Assembly: GCF_040196175.1 (NCBI RefSeq)
Contig: NZ_JBEFNF010000001.1
Span: forward strand, 1,182,701 to 1,246,700
From: Halospina sp040196175
GTDB taxonomy: Bacteria; Pseudomonadota; Gammaproteobacteria; Pseudomonadales; Oleiphilaceae
Direction of reading: 5' to 3'
DNA length: 64,000 nt
Shown: positions 34,362 to 44,593 of the stretch, piece by piece
How positions within the stretch are numbered: the stretch's first letter is position 1
Layout: the number at the start of each line of letters is the position of its first letter
Program-made: the position numbers and the translations under genes
Notes under the pieces: model-generated
Database searches by the model: none
The model's input: the letters and a program-made list of their open reading frames with translations, nothing else
Told to the model about the DNA's origin: nothing

Positions 34362-35162
34362 TCAGATCTCCCCGTTGCGCACTTTGGCGAGGAACGGCGC
34401 ATAGCCCCTCTCACCAAGCCAGAAATTGATCGTGCTCTCAACGCCCCGGGACGTCAGTGTTGCCCCGGACAGCGCATCAACCTTGTGTTCGCGGCGGTCC
34501 GCATTTTCGCCCACACCACCCTTGACCAGCCGGAAGTTGGGGGACTCCCAGTTGCCCGGCTCGTAGATCTTCTTGCCTTTCCATTGGGCCACCCAGTCAG
34601 GTTTCTGAATCTTGGCACCAAGCCCCGGCGTTTCGCCGTGCTCATAGAAGCGCAGGCCTGCTACAGTATTAGCATCTCCCTCGAGGGCAAGGAAACCATA
34701 CATGGTCGACCACAGGCCATAACCATGGATCGGCAATACCACGCGTTCAACCGAACCATTATTCCTCAGAATGAAAGCCTTGCGGTACAGCGCCTGACGC
34801 TTGATGCCCGCCGGATCTTCTTTGAGGGATCTTGAGATTTCGGGATTCATGGCGGCCTGCCGCATCTCATAGTCGGCGGCGGAGGAGACATTGACTTTTT
34901 CAGGAGGCACAATCTCGCCCGTCCCCATCTCAACCAGGGCAACTTCAAAGCGGTCAAAGGCCTGGGCAACCTGATCATTGGAGGCGTTGGTCTCAATAAC
35001 GTCGGAGGCAGCTAGCATGTTGGAGCGCGTACTCAATGCCTCATTGCGTTCCTGAGCCGGGCGCAGCGTCACTGCTGCGCCGGACACAATAACTGAAAAG
35101 ACAATACTGAGCGCTATGGCGACGATCAGGATCCTGCTGACGGTATCGTTAGACTGCGACAC
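34362..35162 (-). CDS. nqrC: Na+-translocating NADH:quinone reductase subunit C
   Basis: 266 aa from GTG 35162, which has GGAGGC 10 nt before it and overlaps the end of nqrB by 14 nt. One N-terminal helix (about 8-28) precedes a periplasmic FMN domain. The covalent flavin Thr is in VDALSGATLTSRGVES near residue 226; attachment needs the flavin transferase ApbE, not encoded here. Confidence 0.95.
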   Translation of the reverse strand: MSQSNDTVSRILIVAIALSIVFSVIVSGAAVTLRPAQERNEALSTRSNMLAASDVIETNASNDQVAQAFDRFEVALVEMGTGEIVPPEKVNVSSAADYEMRQAAMNPEISRSLKEDPAGIKRQALYRKAFILRNNGSVERVVLPIHGYGLWSTMYGFLALEGDANTVAGLRFYEHGETPGLGAKIQKPDWVAQWKGKKIYEPGNWESPNFRLVKGGVGENADRREHKVDALSGATLTSRGVESTINFWLGERGYAPFLAKVRNGEI

Positions 35163-36357
35163 GGGCCTGCCTCCGTTTGATATTCGCCTGAATGACAAGG
35201 TGGTCGATGAAGGGCGCGAAGAGGTTCGCGAACAGGATCGCAAGCATCACGCCTTCCGGAAACGCCGGATTCACGACCCGGATCAGTACCGTCATCACGC
35301 CGATGAATATGCCGAACACCCAACGCCCGGTATGGGTCATGGAGGCCGACACCGGATCCGTTGCCATGAACATCATAGCGAATGCGAAACCGCCAAGCAC
35401 AAAGTGCCAATGAGGCGGAACCTCAAACATCGGATTGGTATCGGAACCCACTGCATTGAACAGCAATGAGGTGCCAATAAGGCCTATAAGAGTGCCAAAC
35501 ACGATGCGATAGCTGGCGATCTTCATCAAAAGCAGTACCGCACCACCGATCAGCACCATCAGGGTTGAGGTTTCGCCGATGGACCCCTGCATCACGCCCC
35601 AGAAGGCGTCAAACCAGGTCAGGTGATCACGCAGTCCTTCCATGCCATCTGAAGCTGCAACACTGAGCGCTGTCGCTCCACTGAAGCCATCCACGGCCGT
35701 CCATACCTCATTACCCGAGATCTGCGCCGGATAGGCGAAGTAAAGAAATGCGCGCCCAGTCAATGCCGGGTTCAGGAAGTTCTTGCCGGTACCCCCGAAG
35801 ATCTCCTTGGCGACAACCACACCAAAGGTAATGCCCAGCGCGACCTGCCACAATGGAATCGTCGGCGGCAGGATAAGCGCAAACAGAATCGACGTAACAA
35901 AAAAACCTTCGTTGACCTCGTGTTTGCGCACGGTCGCGAACAGCACTTCCCAGGCGCCGCCAACCACAAAGGTCACAAAATAGATGGGCACAAAATAAGC
36001 CGCACCATAAATGATGTTATCCCAGATACTTGAAGGATCATTGCCCGCAAGAGCTGAAATGAAGGCGGCACGCAGGCCCTCGTCCGCCATCGCCATGCCC
36101 TGTTCGGCCAAATAGGTGTTCGCCTGGTAGCCGGCATTCCACATCCCGAAGAACATAGCCGGGAAGACGCAGAACCAGACGGTGATCATGATCCGCTTGA
36201 GATCAATGCCATCACGTACATGAGCGTTGGTGCGTGTCACCGACGGTGGCGTATAGAAAATGGTGTCCACAGCCTCGTACAAGGGGTACCAGCGCTCAAA
36301 ACGCCCGCCCTTTTCAAAGTGTGGCTCAACCCGGTCGAATATCTGTCTCAACCCCAT
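35149..36357 (-). CDS. nqrB: Na+-translocating NADH:quinone reductase subunit B
   Basis: 402 aa with about ten transmembrane helices; main sodium channel subunit, also the riboflavin and quinone-proximal subunit. The covalent FMN Thr is in GFSGATALSVAASDG near residue 232. KEIFGGTGKNFLNPALTGRA is strongly conserved. It starts 3 nt after nqrA. Confidence 0.97.
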   Translation of the reverse strand: MGLRQIFDRVEPHFEKGGRFERWYPLYEAVDTIFYTPPSVTRTNAHVRDGIDLKRIMITVWFCVFPAMFFGMWNAGYQANTYLAEQGMAMADEGLRAAFISALAGNDPSSIWDNIIYGAAYFVPIYFVTFVVGGAWEVLFATVRKHEVNEGFFVTSILFALILPPTIPLWQVALGITFGVVVAKEIFGGTGKNFLNPALTGRAFLYFAYPAQISGNEVWTAVDGFSGATALSVAASDGMEGLRDHLTWFDAFWGVMQGSIGETSTLMVLIGGAVLLLMKIASYRIVFGTLIGLIGTSLLFNAVGSDTNPMFEVPPHWHFVLGGFAFAMMFMATDPVSASMTHTGRWVFGIFIGVMTVLIRVVNPAFPEGVMLAILFANLFAPFIDHLVIQANIKRRQARVAV

Positions 36358-36360
36358 GAT

Positions 36361-37716
36361 TCAGCCCTCGATCTCAATGCGCGTCAGATTCTGCCGGAGA
36401 ATCGGTCCGTATTCGTACTTGCCGGGGCACACGAAAGTGCAAAGAGCAAGATCATCCTCATCCAGCTCCAGTGCCCCAAGCTGCTGAGCCTGCTCAGTAT
36501 CCTGTACGATCAGCGAGCGCAACAGCTGGGTGGGCAGAATATCGAGAGGCATGATCTCCTCATAAGCGCCGATCGGGACCATCGCCCTTTCGGAGCCATT
36601 GGTGGTGGTCGTGAAACTGAACCGCTTCCCGGGCATCAGCTTTGACAGGTAAATGTTAAGACGGGAAAAGCGATTCGGCCCCGGAGACAGCCACCCCATG
36701 AAGTAGCGGCGGTAGCCTTCCTCAAGTGCGGTAATCTGTGTGGCGTTACGTGCCAGGTAATTGACCGGGCCACGAGCCGCACGCCCACCAAGTACAGAAC
36801 CGTTAACCAGCCGAATGTCCAAATCACCCTGATCAAGCTCGCCCTCGACAAGCTCTTCCAGGCTGGCGCCAATCCGGGTGCGCAGTAGTCGGGGCTGGGC
36901 GGCACAGGGACCGGTAATGGCCACGATCTGTTCCGTTGGTAGCATGCCCGTAGTGAATAGACGACCGAGGTCTATGACGTTCTGATATCCAACTGTCCAG
37001 ACGACTTTATCGCCACCCACAGGATCAATGAAGTGGATGTGGGTACCCACGTTGCCAGCGGGGTGAGGGCCATCAAACGTATGCTGCTGGAACTGTTCGC
37101 CGGACGGCATCGGCACTCTCGCACCCGGCCCACCACAGAGGTGTACGGCACCACTGGTCAGCCGCGCCAGCACTCGCAGACCGTTCTCGAACGCTTCCGG
37201 GTCCTGGTTGATGATGGTCTGCGGGTCTGGCGCCAGCGGATGAGTATCCATCACCGATACGAAAATTGAATGTGGTTCCGGCGCATCGATGGCAGGCACC
37301 TTACTGTAGGGACGAGTCCTCAGGACTGGCCACATTCCGGCATTGACGAGATAGTCCACCACATCCTGACGGGCAAGACCGTCGATCTCGGTGGCGCTGT
37401 AACGGCTGAAGGTCTCAGCCTCTTCATTCTCATCAACTTCGATTACAAGAGACTGGAATACCCGCCGTTCACCGCGGTTGATTTCCCGGACGGTGCCGCC
37501 GGCCGGAGCTGTATAGACAACGCCTTCGTTCTTCTTATCCGTAAAGACAGGCTGCCCCCGTTTGACCCGTTCACCCTCGCGAACCTTGAGGGTCGGCTTC
37601 ATGCCAACATAGTCAAAACCGGTCAGGGCAACGTGGCGCACAGCCCGCCCTTTGTCGATCGTTGGCTCGGGCGCGCCAGTCATCGGAAGATCGAGGCCTT
37701 TCTTGATCTTGATCAT
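36361..37716 (-). CDS. nqrA: Na+-translocating NADH:quinone reductase subunit A
   Basis: 451 aa, cytoplasmic subunit that closes the quinone side. MIKIKKGLDLPMTGAP matches the family N-terminus and fixes the start at 37716; upstream in-frame codons are not conserved. YPGKYEYGPILRQNL lies near the C-terminus (Cys in TFVCPGKYE). First gene of the operon. Confidence 0.96.
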   Translation of the reverse strand: MIKIKKGLDLPMTGAPEPTIDKGRAVRHVALTGFDYVGMKPTLKVREGERVKRGQPVFTDKKNEGVVYTAPAGGTVREINRGERRVFQSLVIEVDENEEAETFSRYSATEIDGLARQDVVDYLVNAGMWPVLRTRPYSKVPAIDAPEPHSIFVSVMDTHPLAPDPQTIINQDPEAFENGLRVLARLTSGAVHLCGGPGARVPMPSGEQFQQHTFDGPHPAGNVGTHIHFIDPVGGDKVVWTVGYQNVIDLGRLFTTGMLPTEQIVAITGPCAAQPRLLRTRIGASLEELVEGELDQGDLDIRLVNGSVLGGRAARGPVNYLARNATQITALEEGYRRYFMGWLSPGPNRFSRLNIYLSKLMPGKRFSFTTTTNGSERAMVPIGAYEEIMPLDILPTQLLRSLIVQDTEQAQQLGALELDEDDLALCTFVCPGKYEYGPILRQNLTRIEIEG

Positions 37717-37760
37717 TCGCTTTGCCCAATCAGAACTGGATGGAGTGAAAAACCTGCCCA

Positions 37761-37766
37761 ATTATA
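37761..37766 (-). promoter_or_regulatory. Candidate -10 box of the nqr operon
   Basis: A perfect TATAAT lies on the minus strand 45 nt upstream of the nqrA ATG in the 146-nt gap after gap. The -35 region at the right spacing (TGGAAT) is poor, so an activator may be needed. The same gap would also carry any gap terminator; none is clear. Confidence 0.4.
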
Positions 37767-37862
37767 GAGATACCGGGCTCAGGATTCCACACAGTACCGG
37801 CCCGGAGCGACTACCCAATAAGTAGGAGGCAGCCTTGCGGGCCGGCCTTGTAGCGGAGCCTA

Positions 37863-39344
37863 TCAGTGATCTGCGGCGGTTCCGCGCTCCGGAAAGATAG
37901 GGAAGGACATACCGGCCATCTCGCTGACCAGCCGGATAACCTGAGCACTGTATCCCGCTTCATTGTCATACCAGACATAGAGCACGGCACGGTTACCATT
38001 GGCGATCGTAGCCTGGCCATCGACCACGCCCGCATGGCGGGCTCCCACAAAATCGGAGGAAACCACTTCCGGGGAGCTGACATAGTCAACCTGCTTCTGC
38101 AGGTCCGAGTGAAGGGCCACATCCCGCAGATATTCGTTCACTTCATCACGCGTCGTCGCTTTTTCTAGGTTAAGGTTGAGAATAGCCATGGAAACGTTGG
38201 GCGTGGGTACGCGGATGGCGTTGCCCGTCAGCTTACCGTTGAGATCCGGTAGCGCCTTGGCAACCGCCTTGGCGGCCCCCGTTTCAGTCAGAACCATGTT
38301 CAATGGTGCGCTACGGCCTCGGCGTTCCGATTTGTGGAAGTTATCAATCAGGTTCTGATCATTGGTGTAGGCGTGGACGGTCTCCATATGCCCATCAACA
38401 ATACCGAACTCATCCTTGATCGCCTTCAGCACCGGCACAATGGCGTTGGTCGTACAGGAGGCAACACCCAGTATGCGATCCTCATCCGAATACTGTTGAT
38501 TATTGATGCCCGGGACAATGTCCTTGACATTGCCCTTGCCCGGCGCCGTCAGAACCACTCGGCTGACTCCAGTCGACTCCAGGTGGCGCCCCAGGCTCTC
38601 CTCATCACGCCATATACCGGTGTTATCAATCACAATCGCATTGTCGATGCCATGCTGGGTGTAATCCACCTGATCCGGGCCATCCGAGTAGATGACCTTG
38701 ATGTAATTACCGTTGGCGATGATCGCCTCGTTCTCTTCATCCACAGTGATTGTGCCGCGAAAAGAACCATGCACGGAGTCACGCCGCAGCAGGCTAGCCC
38801 GCTTCTCAAGGTCGTTGGATGCCCCTCTGCGCACCACGATGGCACGCAGGCGTAGGTTATTGCCGCCCCCGGCCTTCTCAACAAGGATACGGGCCAGATA
38901 GCGCCCGATCCGGCCAAAACCGTAAAGGACGATATCTTTTGTCTCACTCTCACTCGCCTGACGTGCTTCCTCGTCATAGCGGTCAACCACCGGACCAACC
39001 GCATCACGCAGGAAATCCTCAAGGCTCTGCTCGTCACGCACACGGTTGTACTGGCTCGCGAGCTTACCAATGTCGATGTGCGCTTGCCCCAGATTCAGGC
39101 GATCCAGTGCCTCAAGGATGGGATAGGTCTCGTGAACATCCAGCTCTTCCGCCTCGATCTGGCGCGCGAATCGGTGTGCCTTAAGAATGTTGATGACCGA
39201 CTGATTGATCAGCGCGCGCCCATAGATGGACGTCACCACATTGTTCCGGCGATACAAGCGGCCGATCAGCGGAATCATGGATTCGGCGATGGCTTCTCGC
39301 TGAGTCCAGTCGGAAAAGTAGCGGTTGAGTTGCTCCTGGCTCAC
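37863..39344 (-). CDS. gap: Glyceraldehyde-3-phosphate dehydrogenase, long form with N-terminal extension
   Basis: 493 aa, about 160 residues longer than standard GAPDH. The extension (1-150, helical, SIYGRALINQSVINILKAHRF) precedes the Rossmann domain (IVLYGFGRIGRYLARIL) and the catalytic Cys in GVASCTTNAIVPVLKAI. This long type is known from Pseudomonas. It is chosen from GTG 39344 with AGAGGA 8 nt upstream. Coenzyme preference and direction (glycolytic or gluconeogenic) cannot be read directly. It is divergent from mfd. Confidence 0.92.
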   Translation of the reverse strand: MSQEQLNRYFSDWTQREAIAESMIPLIGRLYRRNNVVTSIYGRALINQSVINILKAHRFARQIEAEELDVHETYPILEALDRLNLGQAHIDIGKLASQYNRVRDEQSLEDFLRDAVGPVVDRYDEEARQASESETKDIVLYGFGRIGRYLARILVEKAGGGNNLRLRAIVVRRGASNDLEKRASLLRRDSVHGSFRGTITVDEENEAIIANGNYIKVIYSDGPDQVDYTQHGIDNAIVIDNTGIWRDEESLGRHLESTGVSRVVLTAPGKGNVKDIVPGINNQQYSDEDRILGVASCTTNAIVPVLKAIKDEFGIVDGHMETVHAYTNDQNLIDNFHKSERRGRSAPLNMVLTETGAAKAVAKALPDLNGKLTGNAIRVPTPNVSMAILNLNLEKATTRDEVNEYLRDVALHSDLQKQVDYVSSPEVVSSDFVGARHAGVVDGQATIANGNRAVLYVWYDNEAGYSAQVIRLVSEMAGMSFPIFPERGTAADH

Positions 39345-39484
39345 GATCAGGGTCCTCTGAAACAGGGTGTATGTCGGGCCATGGCCTCTGACCCTTAAAA
39401 GCGCCCATATTATCCAGCTTAAAGCGGCCCGGCGCAATCGACTCCGTTGTGCCGGGGTAGCAGCCAGGGCAACTCGGCCTTAGA

Positions 39485-42400
39485 ATGACGTATCCGCACA
39501 CCGACCATGCAGCATTGATGAACCAGACCAATTCCCAGCCCCAGCTACTGCCCGCAGATCCGCCCACCAGCGGGGGTGATCACCGACACTGGGCATCACT
39601 TCCGGGCAGCGCCCGCTCACTGGCAGTACTTGAGGCCAGCCGGCAGTTCCCGGGGCTGACGCTGGTCATCACTGGCACCACCGACGAAGCCCAGACGCTC
39701 GAGCAGGAACTGGCCTTCTACCGTGATGACGATCAGGACGATGCCCTGCTCTCGTTACCAGACTGGGAGACGCTGCCCTACGATGTGTTCTCCCCTCACG
39801 AGGCAATCATCTCCCAGCGTATCCGGACCCTGCACCATCTGCCCCGCATGAAGCGCGGGCTTCTGGTGCTGCCTGCGCGAACCCTGATGCACCGTTTGCC
39901 GCCACCAGCCTTTACTGAAGGTAACACGCTGCTGCTAACCACCGGTGACTCCTTGCCCATTGATGACTGGCGCCAAAGGCTGGAAGCAGTTGGGTACCGG
40001 CATGCAGACAACGTGCAGGAACATGGTGAGTACGCGGTTCGCGGGTCGGTTCTGGATATCTACCCCATGGGCGCGGATCTTCCCTACCGCATCGAACTCT
40101 TTGATGAAGAAGTGGAGACGCTGCGGACCTTCGACCCGGAAACCCAGCGCTCAATCGACCAGGTCGAGCGTATCGAACTGCTCCCGGCTCATGAATTCCC
40201 CTGGGATGAGCGCTCCCGGCAGCGCTTCCGCCACCGCTGGAATGACGCCTTCCCGGAAGCACCGCGTGAAGCCCCTGTCTATCAAGACGTCGCTGCAGGC
40301 ATACGGCCTCCCGGCATTGAATACTTCCTGCCACTGTTCTTTGATGAGACGGCGACTCTCTTTGATTACCTGCCGGACCATTCGCTGGTAATGACGGGCC
40401 CGGAGCTTAAGGGCGCCCTGGATCATTTCCAGGCGGAAGTTGACGAGCGTTACGAGGAACGCCGTTACGACAGGTACCGCCCCATACTGTCGCCGAAAGA
40501 AGTCTTCCTGCGGACCGAGGAATGCTTTCGCCATATCGGCCGGCTGCCCCGTATCACATGGTTTGCGGAGCAACGGCCGGCGTCTGCCGGCGTTGTCAAC
40601 ATGGCGTGCATGCCGATGCCGGATATCGCGCTCGACGCCCGGTCTGAGGACCCTGCGGCGAAACTGCGCAGCTTTATGGAAGACCGCAGCCCACGCGTGC
40701 TTTTTGCAGCCGATTCCGCCGGTCGCCGCGAGGCCCTGTTGGAGCAGCTCCGCCAGTACGGCTGGCACCCCAGTGAGGTCGCTGACTGGCAGCGATTCCG
40801 CGCCGGCGAAGAAACAGTGGCCCTGTGCACAGGGCCACTGGAACACGGAGCCTGGCTTGAAGAGGCTGGCCTCTGTGTCATTGCCGAAGCGGAGCTTTAT
40901 GGCCAAAGAGTCATGCAGCGCCGCCGCCGTCAGCGCGCCACGGATTCGGATACCGAAAGCGGCATCAGGGATCTGTCCGAGCTTCGCGTGGGCGCGCCGG
41001 TGGTTCATATCGATCACGGCATCGGCCGGTATCAGGGTCTTCAGACCATTGACGTCGATAACCAGCCCACCGAGTTCCTGACCCTGGAATACGCCAACGG
41101 CGCCAATCTCTATGTGCCCGTATCCAACCTGCACCTGATTTCGCGTTACAGCGGCATGAATGATACCGCGGCCCCCCTGCACAGACTGGGATCGGAAAAG
41201 TGGAATCAGACCAAACAGAAGGCTCTGGAAAAGGTCCGGGATACTGCCGCGGAGCTTCTGGACGTCTATGCCCGCCGCGAAGCCAGCCAGGGATACGCCT
41301 TCCCCCAGCCGGATGACGCCTATCAGGCCTTTTGCGCTGAGTTCCCGTTCGAGGAAACGCCGGACCAGATGGCAGCTATTGAAGCGGTAGAGCAGGACAT
41401 GGCCAACGAACAGCCCATGGACCGTCTGATCTGCGGCGATGTTGGCTTTGGCAAGACAGAAGTGGCCATGCGTGCGGCCTTCCTGGCGACCCATGCCGGC
41501 AAACAGGTGGTGGTACTGGTGCCCACCACACTGCTTGCACAGCAGCATTACGACTCGTTCCGTGACCGCTTTGCCGAGACCGGTGTACGCATAGAGCTGC
41601 TCAGCCGGTTCCGCAGCCAGAAACAGCAACAGGCGACCATGGCCCGCGCCGCCGAGGGCGAAACCGACGTCATTATTGGCACCCACAAGCTGCTCCAGGG
41701 CGACCTCAACTTTCCCAGGCTGGGCTTGACGATCATCGACGAGGAACACCGCTTCGGCGTTAATCAGAAGGAAAAGCTCAAGCAGCTGCGCGCTCAGGTG
41801 GATGTACTCACCCTGACCGCCACGCCCATTCCACGCACACTGAATATGGCTATGGGCAACCTCCGGGATCTATCCATCATCGCTACGCCGCCGGCGCGGC
41901 GGCTGTCGGTAAAAACCTTCGTACGTCGCCGTGAAGACGCTCTGGTCAAGGAAGCGATAATGCGCGAGATCCTGCGCGGCGGCCAGGTCTATTACTTGCA
42001 CAATGATGTGGAATCCATCGAACGATTGGCCGAGGAAGTCCGCGCACTGGTACCGGAAGCCCGCGTGGGCGTGGCGCATGGGCAGATGCGCGAGCGTGAG
42101 CTTGAGCAGATCATGTCCGACTTCTATCACAAACGCTTCAACGTGCTGGTCTGCACCACCATTATTGAAACGGGCATCGACATTCCCAGCGCCAACACCA
42201 TCCTCATCGAACGCGCCGACCGCTTCGGCCTGGCACAGCTCCATCAGCTCCGTGGCCGGGTCGGTCGCTCCCACCACCAGGCCTACGCCTACCTGCTCAC
42301 ACCGGAAGGCAAGAAGATCACTGGTGATGCGGAGAAGCGCTTGGATGCGATCGCTGCTGCCCAGGATCTGGGCGCCGGCTTCATGCTCGCCACCCATGAC

Positions 42401-43015
42401 CTGGAGATCCGTGGCGCCGGCGAGCTTCTGGGCGACGACCAGAGCGGCCAGATCCAAGGGGTTGGGCTGACGCTCTACATGGAGCTTCTGGACGAAGCGG
42501 TCAAGGCTATACGGGAAGGGCGCACCCCCAATGCGGAACTGCCCCTGCGCCACGGCACCGAGATCAACCTGCGCATCGCGGCGCTGATCCCGGAGGACTA
42601 CCTGCCGGATGTGCACCAGCGTCTGATCCTTTACAAGCGCCTGGCCAGCACCCAGAGCCAGGAACAGCTGAACGAGTTACAGGTCGAAATCATCGATCGC
42701 TTTGGCCTGCTGCCGGAGCCGCTGAAGAACCTCGTGCGCCAGACCGAGCTGCGTATCCGAGCCGAAGCGCTTGGCATCAGCAAGGTGGACGCCGGTGGCC
42801 CCTGGGCCTCGATGGCATTCAATGGGGATACCCGCGTCGATCCGATGGTGCTGATCGAGCTGGTTCAGGGTGCACCCTCCGACTATATCCTGGAAAGCGG
42901 CGACCAGCTGAAGTTCCGGCTGAATGGCGAAACCGCCGATGATAGACTCAATGATCTCGACCGTTTCCTGACATTTCTGGAAGAACGCGCCACAGGAAAC
43001 CGGGAAGCCCAATAA
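39485..43015 (+). CDS. mfd: Transcription-repair coupling factor
   Basis: 1176 aa. UvrB-like N-terminal domains, the RNA polymerase interaction domain (VGAPVVHIDHGIGRYQGL near 500), a RecG-like helicase with Walker A LICGDVGFGKTEVAMRAA and DEEH box IIDEEHRFGVNQKEK, and the C-terminal TRCF domain. It removes stalled RNA polymerase at lesions and recruits UvrA. ATG 39485 gives the longest protein; ATG 39518 better fits usual family length. Neither has a strong ribosome site. Confidence 0.97.
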   Translation: MTYPHTDHAALMNQTNSQPQLLPADPPTSGGDHRHWASLPGSARSLAVLEASRQFPGLTLVITGTTDEAQTLEQELAFYRDDDQDDALLSLPDWETLPYDVFSPHEAIISQRIRTLHHLPRMKRGLLVLPARTLMHRLPPPAFTEGNTLLLTTGDSLPIDDWRQRLEAVGYRHADNVQEHGEYAVRGSVLDIYPMGADLPYRIELFDEEVETLRTFDPETQRSIDQVERIELLPAHEFPWDERSRQRFRHRWNDAFPEAPREAPVYQDVAAGIRPPGIEYFLPLFFDETATLFDYLPDHSLVMTGPELKGALDHFQAEVDERYEERRYDRYRPILSPKEVFLRTEECFRHIGRLPRITWFAEQRPASAGVVNMACMPMPDIALDARSEDPAAKLRSFMEDRSPRVLFAADSAGRREALLEQLRQYGWHPSEVADWQRFRAGEETVALCTGPLEHGAWLEEAGLCVIAEAELYGQRVMQRRRRQRATDSDTESGIRDLSELRVGAPVVHIDHGIGRYQGLQTIDVDNQPTEFLTLEYANGANLYVPVSNLHLISRYSGMNDTAAPLHRLGSEKWNQTKQKALEKVRDTAAELLDVYARREASQGYAFPQPDDAYQAFCAEFPFEETPDQMAAIEAVEQDMANEQPMDRLICGDVGFGKTEVAMRAAFLATHAGKQVVVLVPTTLLAQQHYDSFRDRFAETGVRIELLSRFRSQKQQQATMARAAEGETDVIIGTHKLLQGDLNFPRLGLTIIDEEHRFGVNQKEKLKQLRAQVDVLTLTATPIPRTLNMAMGNLRDLSIIATPPARRLSVKTFVRRREDALVKEAIMREILRGGQVYYLHNDVESIERLAEEVRALVPEARVGVAHGQMRERELEQIMSDFYHKRFNVLVCTTIIETGIDIPSANTILIERADRFGLAQLHQLRGRVGRSHHQAYAYLLTPEGKKITGDAEKRLDAIAAAQDLGAGFMLATHDLEIRGAGELLGDDQSGQIQGVGLTLYMELLDEAVKAIREGRTPNAELPLRHGTEINLRIAALIPEDYLPDVHQRLILYKRLASTQSQEQLNELQVEIIDRFGLLPEPLKNLVRQTELRIRAEALGISKVDAGGPWASMAFNGDTRVDPMVLIELVQGAPSDYILESGDQLKFRLNGETADDRLNDLDRFLTFLEERATGNREAQ

Positions 43016-43026
43016 GGAGACCTGCC

Positions 43027-43815
43027 GTGCCGAGTCGCGGAATCAACGCCCTATTGATCAGCATGCTTGTTCTCGTCGCAGCCGCCATGCCGGCAACTGC
43101 GGCGGAGCTGTATCGGGTGGAGCTGTTGCTGTTCGAACGCCTGGACGGTGAGCCTGAGCAGCTGCCTGAACGCCACCAGCCTGTCGCTCTGCCGCAGACT
43201 GGTGTTCCCCTTTGGATGAGCGATGGTTGGGAAAAGGTCTCAGAGACGACACCTGACGGCACTCGTAAACAGAATGCCCCCCTCGAGCAGAGCGGTAAAC
43301 AAAAGGAACGAATACCAAAAATACTGGCGCTACCGCCTGAAGACCTGCGCCTGAACAACATCGCCAGAGCACTGGACAACGCATCCGACTACCGTGTTCT
43401 GGCGTTTACCGGCTGGCAGAACCCATTCCCGGACGGTTACCGCACTGTACCCTTGATGGTGGATCTTGTGGTTGATGAGGAAAGCGGCAAGCGAATCCAG
43501 GGCAGCCTGCAGATCGAACGACGACGCTATCTGCATGTAGAAGCTTCGCTCTATGACACCAGACTGCCGGAGCCCGCGCTGGACGTCGCACCCATCCCCC
43601 GGTTACCAATTGCCTCAGGGCTGATTCTGCCTTTGCCCTCTTTCCTGAGTCCCGATACACCCGCGCACCGGGAGACGGCAACCTGGCTAAGGCAGAACCG
43701 GCGTATGCGCAGCGAAGAAGTACATTATCTGGACGCGCCCACTTTCGGCCTGGTGGTCTACTTCCAGCCAATCACCATCGCCAGCAGTGGAGATGAGGAA
43801 CAAGGGAGCGACTGA
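43027..43815 (+). CDS. csiV: CsiV-like periplasmic protein
   Basis: 262 aa. A signal peptide (1-24, ending PATA/AEL) precedes a beta-rich domain: YRVELLLFERLDGEPE opens it and LRLNNIARALDNASDYRVL is central, both typical of the CsiV family. In Vibrio CsiV binds peptidoglycan and helps the D-amino-acid-insensitive synthesis regulator work; its function here is inferred. It starts at GTG with AAGGAG 7 nt upstream, 11 nt after mfd, the conserved location for this family. Confidence 0.78.
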   Translation: MPSRGINALLISMLVLVAAAMPATAAELYRVELLLFERLDGEPEQLPERHQPVALPQTGVPLWMSDGWEKVSETTPDGTRKQNAPLEQSGKQKERIPKILALPPEDLRLNNIARALDNASDYRVLAFTGWQNPFPDGYRTVPLMVDLVVDEESGKRIQGSLQIERRRYLHVEASLYDTRLPEPALDVAPIPRLPIASGLILPLPSFLSPDTPAHRETATWLRQNRRMRSEEVHYLDAPTFGLVVYFQPITIASSGDEEQGSD

Positions 43816-43832
43816 GGGGGCGAGACGCCCCC
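43816..43832. terminator. Hairpin between convergent csiV and mtnP-like genes
   Basis: GGGGGCG / CGCCCCC with an AGA loop begins directly after the csiV TGA. The strong stem lies between two converging genes, but it lacks a clear U run on either strand. Confidence 0.5.
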
Positions 43833-43840
43833 AGATTAAT

Positions 43841-44593
43841 TCACGCCCGGCTGAGCGATGTCTCCAGAACCTGCAGCACCCGTCCAATCCCGGCATTTAG
43901 GTTGGTATGGATATCATCCATGGTAATCACCTCACTGGTCTTGCCCGCGGCCCAATTCACCACCAGGGCGAGACAGGCATAATCCAGGTCTGCCTCGCGG
44001 GCCAGAACCGCCTCCGGCATCGCTGTCATACCCACAATATCCGCCCCATCTTTTTCCAGACGCCGGATTTCTGCCGCCGTTTCCAGCCGCGGGCCCTGAG
44101 TGCAGGCGTAGACGCCTCCCTGATGAAGCGCCACCCCCCGGGCCGCGGCTGCCGCCATCAGGTTCTGACGAACCGACTCCGCATAGGGCCAGGTAAAGTC
44201 CACATGCACTGTGTGCTGCAGATTGTCGTCATGGAAACTGGAGGAGCGCCCCCATGTGTAGTCAATAAGCTGGTCCGGCAACACCAGACTGGCGGGCGTC
44301 ATCGCCGGATGAATAGCTCCAACGGCGTTGACCGCGATAATCCTGTCCACTCCGGCCTGCCTGAAAGCGTCGATATTGGCCTGGTAGTTCACCCGGTGGG
44401 GCGGTATGCGGTGCGGATCACCATGGCGCGCCAGAAAAGCCACGCGCTGGCCACCAAGATGCCCCATGTGAAGCGGTGCCGAAGGCGCCCCCCATGGGGT
44501 CTCCGGCATCCAGGTTTCATCGACCACCAGCGATTCGATCGCCGTCAGCCCGGTGCCACCAATAATTCCCCAGATTGATTCCGTGTTATCCAT
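43841..44593 (-). CDS. mtnP: S-methyl-5'-thioinosine (or thioadenosine) phosphorylase
   Basis: 250 aa, purine phosphorylase family 2. IWGIIGGTGLTAIESL, ARHGDPHRIPPHRVNYQANI and GGVYACTQGPRLETAAEI hold the phosphate and ribose sites. DIVGMTAMPEAVLAREADL is the base-site region. The P. aeruginosa homologue, also next to nagZ and psrA, prefers methylthioinosine, so this one probably does too. ATG 44593 is within the end of mscS (8 nt overlap). Confidence 0.85.
   Translation of the reverse strand: MDNTESIWGIIGGTGLTAIESLVVDETWMPETPWGAPSAPLHMGHLGGQRVAFLARHGDPHRIPPHRVNYQANIDAFRQAGVDRIIAVNAVGAIHPAMTPASLVLPDQLIDYTWGRSSSFHDDNLQHTVHVDFTWPYAESVRQNLMAAAAARGVALHQGGVYACTQGPRLETAAEIRRLEKDGADIVGMTAMPEAVLAREADLDYACLALVVNWAAGKTSEVITMDDIHTNLNAGIGRVLQVLETSLSRA

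Noticed and set aside
40151..41749. 532-codon ORF antisense to mfd
   Set aside because: Lies wholly inside mfd on the other strand with no ribosome site or recognisable domain.
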